Source: HXMU1420-13 sp024742815 (lineage in GTDB: Bacteria; Bacteroidota; Rhodothermia; Balneolales; Balneolaceae). Taken from it: a stretch of DNA of 64,000 nucleotides. Where the stretch lies: NCBI GenBank assembly GCA_024742815.1, contig JANSXX010000008.1, forward strand, positions 102,991-166,990, read 5' to 3'. Position numbers and translations under genes: made by a program. A model generated the notes under the pieces. That model was given only the letters and a program-made list of their open reading frames with translations, was not told the origin of the DNA and searched no databases. How positions within the stretch are numbered: position 1 is the first letter of the stretch; each line of letters begins with the position of its first letter. Shown here one piece after another: positions 45,615-54,456 of this stretch.

Positions 45615-46709
45615 ATGCTTAAAAGAACGCCGTTTTTTGACCTCCACACCAAAGCAGGAGGCAAAATTGTAGAGTTTGCCGGATTCGAAATGCCGGTTCA
45701 ATATAAAGGGATTAAAATTGAACACGCCGCTGTGCGTCATGCCGTTGGGGTATTCGACGTTTCGCACATGGGCGAGTTTTTTGTTTCGGGAGAAAAAGCG
45801 CTTGAACTCATCCAAAAAGTGACAGTAAACGACGCTTCAAAACTTTTTCCCGGAAAAGCACAGTATTCGTGCATGTGTTATGCCGATGGCGGAATTGTAG
45901 ACGATTTAATTGTTTACATGCTGGCCGAAAACGAATACATGCTGGTAGTAAACGGCGCTAATGTGGATAAAGATTTTGCGTGGATTCAATCCCAAAATAC
46001 GATGGGTGCAGAACTAATTAACCGATCCGATGATTATGCATTGTTGGCAGTTCAAGGCCCCAAAGCAGCGGAAGCTTTGCAAAAGCTCACGGTTGTAAAT
46101 CTCGCTGAAATCGGTTTCTATAGTTTTAAAACAGGTGAATTGGCAGGAATACCAATGATCATTTCAGCAACCGGTTACACCGGCGAACCTGGCTTCGAAT
46201 TATATTTCGAGCATGCAAATATTGACGTAGCTGCAGTTTGGAATGCTATTTTTGATGCCGGTGAAGAATTTGGCATCGAGCCGTGCGGACTTGGAGCTCG
46301 CGATACCCTTCGCCTTGAAATGGGATTTGCATTGTATGGCAACGACATCACCCAAAGCACACACCCATTAGAATCTCGCTTAGGCTGGATTACTAAATTT
46401 GAAAAGGGCGATTTTGTAGGAAAAGAAACCCTATTGGCAAAAAAAGAAGCCGGTTTAAAACGCCGATTGGTTGGCTTTGTGATGGACGACGAGCGCTCTA
46501 TTCCACGGAATGGATATACGATTACCGATGCTGATGGCAATGAAATTGGATTTGTTACAAGTGGAACAATGTCGATTACTCTCGGTAAGGGAATTGGAAT
46601 GGGTTTTGTTGCCACCGAGCACGCTGCTGACGGAAGCACCATTCATGTAGCCATTCGAAAAAAATCTGCAACTGCTACCGTTGCTAAGCCTCCTTTTATC
46701 AGTAAATAA
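45615..46709 (+). CDS. gcvT: Glycine cleavage system T protein (aminomethyltransferase)
   Basis: 364 residues from ATG 45615; the open frame extends 38 codons upstream without family similarity. Start RTPFFDLHTKAGGKIVEFAG, VGVFDVSHMGEF, YTGEPGFELYFEH and GLGARDTLRLEMGFALYG (catalytic Asp region) are diagnostic. Takes the aminomethyl group from lipoyl-H protein to tetrahydrofolate, releasing ammonia. First gene of gcvT-comB-ftsK-lolA-LPTM, with H and P proteins elsewhere. Confidence 0.95.
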   Translation: MLKRTPFFDLHTKAGGKIVEFAGFEMPVQYKGIKIEHAAVRHAVGVFDVSHMGEFFVSGEKALELIQKVTVNDASKLFPGKAQYSCMCYADGGIVDDLIVYMLAENEYMLVVNGANVDKDFAWIQSQNTMGAELINRSDDYALLAVQGPKAAEALQKLTVVNLAEIGFYSFKTGELAGIPMIISATGYTGEPGFELYFEHANIDVAAVWNAIFDAGEEFGIEPCGLGARDTLRLEMGFALYGNDITQSTHPLESRLGWITKFEKGDFVGKETLLAKKEAGLKRRLVGFVMDDERSIPRNGYTITDADGNEIGFVTSGTMSITLGKGIGMGFVATEHAADGSTIHVAIRKKSATATVAKPPFISK

Positions 46710-46716
46710 CTCACTC

Positions 46717-47454
46717 ATGCCAGAATCTAATTACATCGACGTATTTTTTTCGGTTCAAGCTTTTCAAGAGGAAGATCTGCGTGGTAAAAGCGCGGTTATT
46801 ATAGATATACTCCGGGCTACTTCTTCGATAACTACCGCTATTCACAACGGAGCGAAAAAAGTAATTCCTGTTGAGGATATGAGCGATGCCGTTAAAATTG
46901 CGCACACCATGGATGCCAACGACTATCTATTATGTGGCGAAAAAAACGGTTCTAAAATAGAAGGCTATCACTTAGGGAACTCTCCTCTGGAATACACTAG
47001 AGAAACTATCGCAGATAAGACACTTATCTTCAACACTACCAATGGCACCAAAGCGATCAAAAAAGCCGGATTGGCAAATCGCATTTATATCGGCTCGTTT
47101 CTGAATCAACAAAATATCCTGGATGCGCTGAAAGAACACGACGATGAGGTTGTATTAATTTGCTCAGGTTGGCGTGGACGATTAGCTCTTGAAGATACTC
47201 TTTTTGCAGGCTCGCTACTTTATCATATGTTTGGAGGAACATTACCCGAAAAAACGAAAGACGGCGCCAAAGTAGCATTCGGGCTATATGAAAAATTTAA
47301 AGATCAGATTCAGGAAACCATTGGCAGCAGCGATCATGCACATCGCCTGCGAAATCTCGTTCCCGAAAACGACATAGAATTTTGTTGCAATCTTAATGCA
47401 TTCGATGTGTTACCCGGCATGCGCGATGGTCTCATCACCAACTTAAATGGCTAA
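46717..47454 (+). CDS. comB: 2-phosphosulfolactate phosphatase-family protein (ComB)
   Basis: 245 residues, cytosolic; ATG 46717 is seven bases after the gcvT stop. Motifs: VIIDILRATSSITTAIHNGA near the start, LCGEKNGSKIEGYHLGNSP and LIFNTTNGTKAI, CSGWRGRLALEDTLFAGSL. These match ComB, the Mg-dependent phosphatase that in methanogens acts in coenzyme M synthesis; bacterial homologues have an unclear role, perhaps sulfolactate metabolism. The stop overlaps ftsK by eight bases. Confidence 0.9.
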   Translation: MPESNYIDVFFSVQAFQEEDLRGKSAVIIDILRATSSITTAIHNGAKKVIPVEDMSDAVKIAHTMDANDYLLCGEKNGSKIEGYHLGNSPLEYTRETIADKTLIFNTTNGTKAIKKAGLANRIYIGSFLNQQNILDALKEHDDEVVLICSGWRGRLALEDTLFAGSLLYHMFGGTLPEKTKDGAKVAFGLYEKFKDQIQETIGSSDHAHRLRNLVPENDIEFCCNLNAFDVLPGMRDGLITNLNG

Positions 47455-49984
47455 GAAAAAACAACATACTTCTCCTGCTTCTACCCCGCTCGATTCGGGC
47501 CGAAAGATGGAAATTATTGGCATCATTGTACTTGCCATTGCTGTGTTACTGGGATTAAGCATTGTATCGTATACCGCAGAAGATTATCAATACGCACAAC
47601 GACTCTCCTTTCTGGATCTTTTTAACCCCGATGCCTCCTCCAGGATGATTCAAAACTGGTTAGGTCCGGTTGGCGCGTATATTTCCCATTTTTTAGTATA
47701 TAAATTGTTTGGTTATACGAGTCTGCTTTTTGCATTGATTGTGGGCTACAATGGCTGGCATACTTTTCGCCGGCGCTCTTTCCGCGATAATGCCTATTTG
47801 AATGTACTTTCTATTTGGGGGATGGTGTTGCTATCCACTTTTTTGGGATGGCTGATTACCAATGCAGGTGCACCGGAAGATCCGATTTGGTCGGGTGGAG
47901 CCGGAATAGCTTTTGCCAGCATTTTGCAGAACATTACCGGAATTGGCTCCATTTTTATACTCTCCGTACTAATACTGATTACCCTTTTACTCTTTGTGGA
48001 ACGGGATCTGCAAAAAACGATCGACAGTTTAAAGCTGTGGATGGAACAAATGCAGGAAAAAATGGAGAAAAACCGCCAAGAACGTGCTGAACGTAAAGCC
48101 CAGCGAGCGGCCGAAAGAGAAGAGCGTATTGCAGAAAAACGGGCTGAACTTCAGCTTAAAAAAGAAGAAAAGGAAGCGGCTAAAGAAGCTAAACAACAAG
48201 AGAAAGCCAAAAAGAAGGAAGAAAAAGCTGCCACAAAAGCTCAACACGAAAAGCAACCCACTCCTTCAATAGACGAAATTGTAGAAAAATCGGAAGCAGA
48301 GGATCGTAAACGTTTAGAAAAAGAGAAAGCTGAAGTACAAACCTTGGATACTCGTCCACGAGCAAGCCTGGAAAAACCGGAATCTGATAATGAGGAAGAC
48401 GACGACGATCTGGAAGTAGCCATTTTTAAAGGCGAAGAAGAAGAACAAGCCGACAGCAAAGAATTGGACAAGAAAAATCAGGAAAAGGCGAAAGAAGTAC
48501 CGGTTATCAAATATAAATTTCCAACGGTAGATCTACTAAATACACCACCTGGCGAAGGAAATGAAGTTGATCTGGAAGAGATCAAAGAAAATAAACGCAT
48601 TATACTAGACAAGCTGAAGCGCCACAAAATTGAGATTGTAGCCATTAATGCCATTGTAGGGCCAACCGTAACGCTGTACGAACTCGAACCTGCACCGGAT
48701 GTTAAAATCAGCAAGATTGAAAGCTATTCGAACGATTTAAAAATGGCGACAGCCTCAAAAGGGCTTCGGATGTTAACACCAATTCCGGGTAAATCAGCGG
48801 TAGGAATTGAAGTACCGAACAGTACACGCGAAACGGTGTACATCAAGCAGGTTATCAACACCAAAAAGTTCGTAGAAACGGAGATGACGCTGCCTGTAGC
48901 CTTTGGTAAAACTATCGAGAACGAGGTGTTTATGCTCGACCTCACCAAAATGCCACATTTGTTGGTTGCAGGTGCTACCGGCTCGGGTAAATCGGTGGGG
49001 ATTAATACCATCATCACGTGCTTGCTCTATAAATGCCATCCCGACAATCTGAAGTTTGTGATGATCGATCCTAAAAAGATCGAGCTATCCTTGTATCGCA
49101 ACATTCAGAATCATTTTCTGGCGATGCTTCCCAATGCGGATGAACCTATCATCACCGACACTTCAAAAGCGCTCGATACCTTAAATAGTGTGTGTAAAGA
49201 GATGGACGATCGTTACGATCTGCTTAAAATGGCGCTCGTTCGTGATATCAAAGCGTACAATCAAAAATATAAAGACGGTGAACTGGAAGAAGAACTCGGG
49301 CATCGTCACCTTCCATACATTGTGGTTATCATCGATGAGCTTGCCGATTTAATGATGACGGCCGGTAAGCAAATTGAAGAACCTATTGCACGAATTGCAC
49401 AACTTGCCCGGGCTGTAGGTATCCATATGGTAGTTGCCACTCAGCGACCATCGGTAAACGTAATTACAGGTACCATCAAAGCGAATTTCCCGGCTCGTGT
49501 GGCTTATCAGGTTGCTTCAAAAGTGGATTCCAGAACCATTTTAGATCAAGGCGGTGCCGATCAATTGGTGGGTATGGGAGATATGTTGTTTACGAACGGT
49601 GCCGGAATGGTTCGGCTTCAAAACGCCTTCGTTTCTACCGAAGAAGTGGAGCGAATTAACGCCTTTATCGGGCAACAAGCCGGCTACAAAGAACCGTTTC
49701 ATCTTCCCGTTATTCAAGAGGACAATGGAGGCATACCTGATCCGTTAGAGGACATAGACGATATGTTTGAGACAGCCGCCAAAGTGGTAATTCTACATCA
49801 ACAAGGCTCGGTTTCACTCTTACAGCGTAAACTAAAAATCGGCTATAACCGCGCCGGACGAATTATAGATCAATTATTTAATGCAGGGATTGTTGGACCA
49901 TATCAAGGCAGTACCGCCCGCGACGTACTTGTACAAGACGAAGACGAACTTCAAGAGATTTTGGATGGACTTGAAAATTTATAA
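47447..49984 (+). CDS. ftsK: DNA translocase FtsK/SpoIIIE
   Basis: 845 residues. Four membrane helices between about residues 20 and 190 anchor it at the division septum. A Lys/Glu/Ala-rich coiled linker (200-340) follows, then the motor: Walker A GATGSGKSVGI near residue 509, IIDELADLMM as Walker B, and ATQRPSVNVITG. The C-terminal winged-helix gamma domain (SLLQRKLKIGYNRAGRIIDQL) reads KOPS-type sequences. Pumps DNA and activates XerCD at dif. Starts inside the comB stop. Confidence 0.96.
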   Translation: MAKKKQHTSPASTPLDSGRKMEIIGIIVLAIAVLLGLSIVSYTAEDYQYAQRLSFLDLFNPDASSRMIQNWLGPVGAYISHFLVYKLFGYTSLLFALIVGYNGWHTFRRRSFRDNAYLNVLSIWGMVLLSTFLGWLITNAGAPEDPIWSGGAGIAFASILQNITGIGSIFILSVLILITLLLFVERDLQKTIDSLKLWMEQMQEKMEKNRQERAERKAQRAAEREERIAEKRAELQLKKEEKEAAKEAKQQEKAKKKEEKAATKAQHEKQPTPSIDEIVEKSEAEDRKRLEKEKAEVQTLDTRPRASLEKPESDNEEDDDDLEVAIFKGEEEEQADSKELDKKNQEKAKEVPVIKYKFPTVDLLNTPPGEGNEVDLEEIKENKRIILDKLKRHKIEIVAINAIVGPTVTLYELEPAPDVKISKIESYSNDLKMATASKGLRMLTPIPGKSAVGIEVPNSTRETVYIKQVINTKKFVETEMTLPVAFGKTIENEVFMLDLTKMPHLLVAGATGSGKSVGINTIITCLLYKCHPDNLKFVMIDPKKIELSLYRNIQNHFLAMLPNADEPIITDTSKALDTLNSVCKEMDDRYDLLKMALVRDIKAYNQKYKDGELEEELGHRHLPYIVVIIDELADLMMTAGKQIEEPIARIAQLARAVGIHMVVATQRPSVNVITGTIKANFPARVAYQVASKVDSRTILDQGGADQLVGMGDMLFTNGAGMVRLQNAFVSTEEVERINAFIGQQAGYKEPFHLPVIQEDNGGIPDPLEDIDDMFETAAKVVILHQQGSVSLLQRKLKIGYNRAGRIIDQLFNAGIVGPYQGSTARDVLVQDEDELQEILDGLENL

Positions 49985-50591
49985 GCACCTAACGCTGCTC
50001 CTTTTAGTATCATTTGGATTTATGGGGCAATCACATGCTCAATCCACACCAATTTTTGATCAGCTAAAAGCACGTTTTAATGCAGGAGAAGTTTATAAAG
50101 GAAAGTTTGATCATACCTATCGGGATTCTTACACCGAAGAAATCACACGTACTGACGGCACCATCTGGATTAATGCTGTTGGATATAAGTTGGAAAGCAA
50201 TCAACAGAAAATTGTAGTTGATGGCGAGATTTCACAGGTATATGATGGATCCCGGAATCGAGTGATTATCAGTGAATACGAAGCCGAAGAAGACGACTTT
50301 GCCCCTTCACGCATGTTAAGCGGTATCGATGATACTTATACCGCAACAGAAGAACAGATTGGAAATGGCCGGACTAGAATTACCTTGATCACCACCGATG
50401 ATTTTGCCGCTTTCATCACCGTTGAAATAGAAGTTTCAGCTCAATTATTACCCTTAACAATCACCGCCTACGATATTGCTGATAATGTAATCACTACTAC
50501 TTTTTCGGATGGAGCTTTTATCGAAAATGATTCTTCTATTTTTGAGTTTACCCATCCCGAAGATGCTGAAATCGTGGACATGAGATATTGA
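49965..50591 (+). CDS. lolA: LolA-like outer-membrane lipoprotein carrier
   Basis: 208 residues from ATG 49965, which lies within the last codons of ftsK (20-base overlap). A signal peptide ends in QSHAQ. The mature protein has the LolA/LolB-like half-barrel: FKGKFDHTYRDSYTEE-type strand (YKGKFDHTYRDS), GTIWINAVGYKLES, and DGEISQVYDGSRNRVIISEY. It would carry lipoproteins through the periplasm. The ftsK-lolA order is widely conserved. LolA paralogues exist, so specificity is open. Confidence 0.82.
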   Translation: MDLKIYKHLTLLLLVSFGFMGQSHAQSTPIFDQLKARFNAGEVYKGKFDHTYRDSYTEEITRTDGTIWINAVGYKLESNQQKIVVDGEISQVYDGSRNRVIISEYEAEEDDFAPSRMLSGIDDTYTATEEQIGNGRTRITLITTDDFAAFITVEIEVSAQLLPLTITAYDIADNVITTTFSDGAFIENDSSIFEFTHPEDAEIVDMRY

Positions 50592-50592
50592 T

Positions 50593-51615
50593 ATGAATAA
50601 ATATGTGAAAGTAGGCATCAGTCTGCTCGTTGGATTGGGGTTTTTGTGGTTTGCCTTTAAAGACGTGGAGTTTTCAGAAATTGTAGAAGCTTCGAAAGGT
50701 GCAAGCTGGGGTTGGTTTCTTCCTTTTGCAGCGTTAACTCTCTTCTCTCATTTTATTCGAGCTGAGCGCTGGCGGATGCTTTTTGAGGACAAAGCGAACT
50801 TGCCCCATCGATCCACCTTATTTACCGGCGTAATGTTCGGTTATCTCACTAATATCGCGTTTCCAAGACTTGGTGAGATAACCCGCCCTGTTTACGTAGC
50901 TCGCCAAATTGATGAAAGCAATTCCAAATTGATTGGGACTGTGGTTTTGGAGCGGATTGTGGATGTGCTAAGTATGCTCATCATCATGGTTCTGGTGGGT
51001 ATTTTTCTGATTTCTGATGCAGAAGTTTTATCAAATCTATTTGGTACCGACGTTACCGATCCTGAAGTGTATTTTGGTTTAATGAAAGCAGCCGCATTAT
51101 ACGGCGGTATTTTACTGATTGGGGGCTTTCTTATCTTCTTTGTGCTGAATAAACTCAGTTCACCTGAAAATAAACTTGGTCAGTTTTTCGCGAAGCTTAG
51201 TGAAGGATTCAAAAACTTTGCACAAGGTGTTATGGCAATCAAAGATTTGGAAAACTGGCCTCTCTTTATTTTCCATACTGCACTGATTTGGGTATGCTAC
51301 ATCACCATGACATACATCCCCTTTTTCATGTTCGACATGACGAATGTCTTCGATCTGTCTTATACCGATGCAATTGTACTAACGATGGTTTCTGCGGTAG
51401 GCATTTCGATTCCAACTCCCGGTGGTGTAGGCAGTTACCACATCTTTATAAAGCTAGCACTTCTATATTTATACGCCGTTCCTGAGGCAACCGGACTTGC
51501 ATTTGCCACCATCGCTCATGCTGCTACCTTAGTGGTGATTGTAACCGTCACCCCAGTTTTATTGGCTGTGGAAAAACGATTGTCGATGGGGAGAGAGCGG
51601 AGCAGTGATTCATAA
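50593..51615 (+). CDS. Lysylphosphatidylglycerol synthase TM-region family (UPF0104) protein
   Basis: 340 residues with about eight membrane helices and no soluble aminoacyl-transferase domain. SHFIRAERWRMLFED, NIAFPRLGEITRPVYVAR, VVLERIVDVLSMLIIMVL and ISIPTPGGVGSYH are hallmarks of the flippase-like MprF/AglD membrane domain. May flip or sense lipids. Starts one base after the lolA stop; final gene of the operon. Confidence 0.9.
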   Translation: MNKYVKVGISLLVGLGFLWFAFKDVEFSEIVEASKGASWGWFLPFAALTLFSHFIRAERWRMLFEDKANLPHRSTLFTGVMFGYLTNIAFPRLGEITRPVYVARQIDESNSKLIGTVVLERIVDVLSMLIIMVLVGIFLISDAEVLSNLFGTDVTDPEVYFGLMKAAALYGGILLIGGFLIFFVLNKLSSPENKLGQFFAKLSEGFKNFAQGVMAIKDLENWPLFIFHTALIWVCYITMTYIPFFMFDMTNVFDLSYTDAIVLTMVSAVGISIPTPGGVGSYHIFIKLALLYLYAVPEATGLAFATIAHAATLVVIVTVTPVLLAVEKRLSMGRERSSDS

Positions 51616-51718
51616 TCGAATTAGAAAGCGGGACTAATAATTGGTTTACCATCTGAGTTTGAGCTTGAGCAAAAATGTGTTGAGATGTAAACTAAATAAT
51701 AGTATTTTTCATTACTAA

Positions 51719-51775
51719 ATGGATTGGGAGTTCCCGGTCGGCGTACAAGCCTCGATAAGATTATCGGGGCTTTTC
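51719..51775 (+). terminator. Terminator hairpin preceded by a tRNA 3'-end-like fragment
   Basis: AGCCTCGATAA and TTATCGGGGCT form an 11-bp stem (one G/T pair) at about 51749-51772, followed by TTTT. Directly upstream, GGGAGTTC...GTCGGCG resembles the T-arm and acceptor end of a tRNA, shortened in the loop. The hairpin itself is convincing, the tRNA remnant is not. Confidence 0.7.
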
Positions 51776-51779
51776 GCTT

Positions 51780-52631
51780 TTATTCCTCTGGCCATATTTT
51801 CATTCCATACCCAAGATAGTCTTTGCCCGTCTTTTTTCTCCCACCTTCACAAAAGAATTTGCTTTTCAATATTTCAAAAGAACGATTTTCTTGGTCTGGT
51901 CGCAATGTCTTTAGTCCAATTGGTCTTGCCACTAAATCAGCAAACTGCAATCCAGTAGACATAGCTTTTTTATCTGCAAAAATAACCTCGAATGGAAATT
52001 CTAAATCTAACTTATTTTTCCCATCACATATCCTCCTGAATTCCAGTTCTAGATCTCTATCTTCTTTCTTACCCCTTTGCTCAAATACTAAATGAGTCTT
52101 CTTAGTTGTCTCTTTTTTCTCCTCTAAAAATTGCCATAATGTCTCCATACAGAATCCCAAAGCAATGTGATAAGGGTTATCATTATTTTCAATTTTTCCT
52201 TTAATTTTTCTTTTATCAATAGTACAGCTTATTAAAATGAAATTACTTCTTGAGATTAGGTTAGTTAAACCTTGAATGAAATAGTTCTTTTCTGCTCTGT
52301 TCTTAAAAGTATTAAATGGTCCTTTTTCCTTCCTAATTTCATTTTCGTGAAGTATAATTTGATCGTGACCAAAATTATTGAATTTGAACTTTTCCAACTC
52401 TGGTACAATGTATTCACTGTAATGTTTTTTATGAAAAACACAGAAAGCGAGTACAAAAATAGGGTATTGTTGATCTATACTCGTTAAACTATGATCACCA
52501 CTTTCATCTACATAAACAATGTATTTACTAAAGTCAGATGATAAATCAATAGCTTCTAATGATTTATCTGTGTCATAAGTGTTTTTCCCAAATAGTGGGA
52601 GCTGTTCTGAATTATCTGTTCCTAAATTCAA
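51780..52631 (-). CDS. DUF3800 domain protein
   Basis: 283 residues, cytosolic. YIVYVDESGDHS at about residues 37-48 is the DUF3800 signature, an RNase H-like fold with acidic residues; GLQFADLVARPIG near residue 235 is the second conserved motif. DUF3800 genes occur in mobile and defence regions, but no function is fixed. TTG appears to be the start; TAG lies just upstream in frame. AT-rich against its neighbours and placed beside a possible tRNA fragment, so probably acquired. Confidence 0.85.
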   Translation of the reverse strand: MNLGTDNSEQLPLFGKNTYDTDKSLEAIDLSSDFSKYIVYVDESGDHSLTSIDQQYPIFVLAFCVFHKKHYSEYIVPELEKFKFNNFGHDQIILHENEIRKEKGPFNTFKNRAEKNYFIQGLTNLISRSNFILISCTIDKRKIKGKIENNDNPYHIALGFCMETLWQFLEEKKETTKKTHLVFEQRGKKEDRDLELEFRRICDGKNKLDLEFPFEVIFADKKAMSTGLQFADLVARPIGLKTLRPDQENRSFEILKSKFFCEGGRKKTGKDYLGYGMKIWPEE

Positions 52632-52727
52632 AGACTAATCATTTGTGAATAAGGATATAGCTAATAAAATGATAAATTTTTTAATTCCGAAGATTAGCAA
52701 TAAAATTCTTATGCTAGTCCAAAATCT

Positions 52728-53543
52728 TCACCCATATACACCCCAAAGCAAACGGCCTGCCATTACCACTGCTAACAAAGCTAATCCCCATTGCAGGTAC
52801 TGTTGTTTGAGTTTGTGATTGAGGATGGTTCCGAAATTAGCCCCGAATAATCCACCAATAGCTAAGGGCAATGCGGCTCCAATATCGATATATCCAAGAT
52901 GATACGGGCTTATTCCCTGAGTATCGACTGAAACAAGGGCTAATTGTATCAATCCTGTAGCTATCAATACACACATACCTAAATGGGAGATACTCACTGC
53001 CTTTTTGAAGGGCTGTTTGTATATCAGATTCATGATGGGCACCATTACCCCTCCTCCGCCCACTCCTGCGAGTGCGGCGACTAGTCCACCCGAAACGCCT
53101 GCCGTTCCGGCTGATTTCGTCTTGAACATTGTATCAACATCAGGTTTTGCTGCTTCTTGTGAGATTTTCCCTTTCTTGAACATCATGTATGCAGCAAAAA
53201 ATAAAACTGCACTGAAAATCACTACAAATTGCTCGCGATCGTAATATTCTGAGGTAAGTATCCATTTGCCGATGCTAATCCCAATTGCCCCAAAAACGCC
53301 AAGTAAAAGTCCTTCCTTAAGAAAGAAATTTTTATTCAGATACTGCCGAACAGAACTGCTCACCGAAGTGAATAAAGTGCATAACAAACCGCTAGCCACC
53401 GACCATTGCACGGGTTGTTCAACTCCGGCTTCATCAAATAAAAAATAAAGAACGGGAGTAAAAATGATCCCACCACCAACGCCCATCGAGCCGGCGATTA
53501 AACCTCCAAAAACCCCGATTATTAGTAAAATGAATGCTTCCAT
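52728..53543 (-). CDS. TauE/SafE family sulfite exporter-like permease
   Basis: 271 residues with about eight membrane helices in two homologous halves. GGLIAGSMGVGGGIIFTPVLYF and GGLVAALAGVGGGGVMVPIMN are the paired family motifs. Exports or imports small sulfur-containing anions in relatives; the substrate cannot be read here. Single gene, divergent from nothing close; a TTCGTAATTC stutter lies between it and the PhzF gene. Confidence 0.92.
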   Translation of the reverse strand: MEAFILLIIGVFGGLIAGSMGVGGGIIFTPVLYFLFDEAGVEQPVQWSVASGLLCTLFTSVSSSVRQYLNKNFFLKEGLLLGVFGAIGISIGKWILTSEYYDREQFVVIFSAVLFFAAYMMFKKGKISQEAAKPDVDTMFKTKSAGTAGVSGGLVAALAGVGGGGVMVPIMNLIYKQPFKKAVSISHLGMCVLIATGLIQLALVSVDTQGISPYHLGYIDIGAALPLAIGGLFGANFGTILNHKLKQQYLQWGLALLAVVMAGRLLWGVYG

Positions 53544-53605
53544 GTATCGGATGTTAAACTAATGCCATATTCGTAATTCACAATTCGTGATCCGTATTTC
53601 GTAAT

Positions 53606-54391
53606 TCAAGAAACTTCAATTTCTCCTCGCAAAAAGGTAACTGCCTTGCCTTCGAGCTCTACACGATCACCAAGATGTTTTACATTCAAATCTCCAACCC
53701 GTTTAGAAATTTGTCGGGCGGTGAGTTCGGATTTGCCTAGTTCTTTTGTCCAATAAGGCGTGGTTTTGGTGTGTGCCGAACCGGTAACGGGATCTTCATC
53801 AATACCAACTTGAGGAGCAAAAAATCGAGAAATGAAATCAACTTCATTACCCGGTGCTGTAACTATGATTCCTCGAGCATCCACCTCTCTCAAGAATTTG
53901 AAATCGGGTGCTAAGGCAGCAACTTCCTCCTCAGATTCTAGCACCACCATATAATCATCGGTTTTGAATGTTTTGTTGGTGCGTTTTATTCCGAGTGCCT
54001 GGAACAAAATTGGCGGCGCTTCAACCTGTGGCATTTCATCCGACGGAAAATTCATGGAATACCCATCATTAGTTTTTTTAACTACTAATCTTCCACTTTT
54101 GGTATCGAATAATAATTCAGCACCGGTAAATCCTAATTCATGGAATAAAACATGAGCCGTAGCCAAGGTTGCATGTCCGCAAAGGTCTACTTCAACTTGT
54201 GGGGTAAACCATCGCAGGCCAAATGCTTCGTGTTCTTTCACGTAAAAAGCAGTTTCAGAGAGATTATTCTCCATGGCAATTTGCTGCATGGTTTCGACGG
54301 GTAGCCATTCAGTTAATGGAACAACTGCGGCGGGATTTCCACCAAAAACATGATCGGTAAAAGCATCAACTTGAAAAATGGGGAATTTCAT
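53606..54391 (-). CDS. PhzF family isomerase-like protein
   Basis: 261 residues, two-lobed PhzF/DapF-like fold. FPIFQVDAFTDHVFGGNPAAV at the N-terminus, NNLSETAFYV (catalytic Glu), DLCGHATLATAHVLF and GIDEDPVTGSAHTKTTPYW are all present. Family members isomerise small metabolites; no phenazine cluster is near, so the PhzF reaction itself is unlikely. Start ATG at 54391; a GTG two codons upstream is possible. Divergent from mutS2. Confidence 0.93.
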   Translation of the reverse strand: MKFPIFQVDAFTDHVFGGNPAAVVPLTEWLPVETMQQIAMENNLSETAFYVKEHEAFGLRWFTPQVEVDLCGHATLATAHVLFHELGFTGAELLFDTKSGRLVVKKTNDGYSMNFPSDEMPQVEAPPILFQALGIKRTNKTFKTDDYMVVLESEEEVAALAPDFKFLREVDARGIIVTAPGNEVDFISRFFAPQVGIDEDPVTGSAHTKTTPYWTKELGKSELTARQISKRVGDLNVKHLGDRVELEGKAVTFLRGEIEVS

Positions 54392-54456
54392 GGGCACGGA
54401 ATTAGGTTTATCTTCCTGAACAATGTAAATGATTCTTTAAGTACAATCTATTTTTG

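Noticed and set aside
51719..51760. tRNA gene before the DUF3800 gene
   Set aside because: Only a shortened 3'-end-like part is present; no anticodon arm or 5' acceptor strand can be found.
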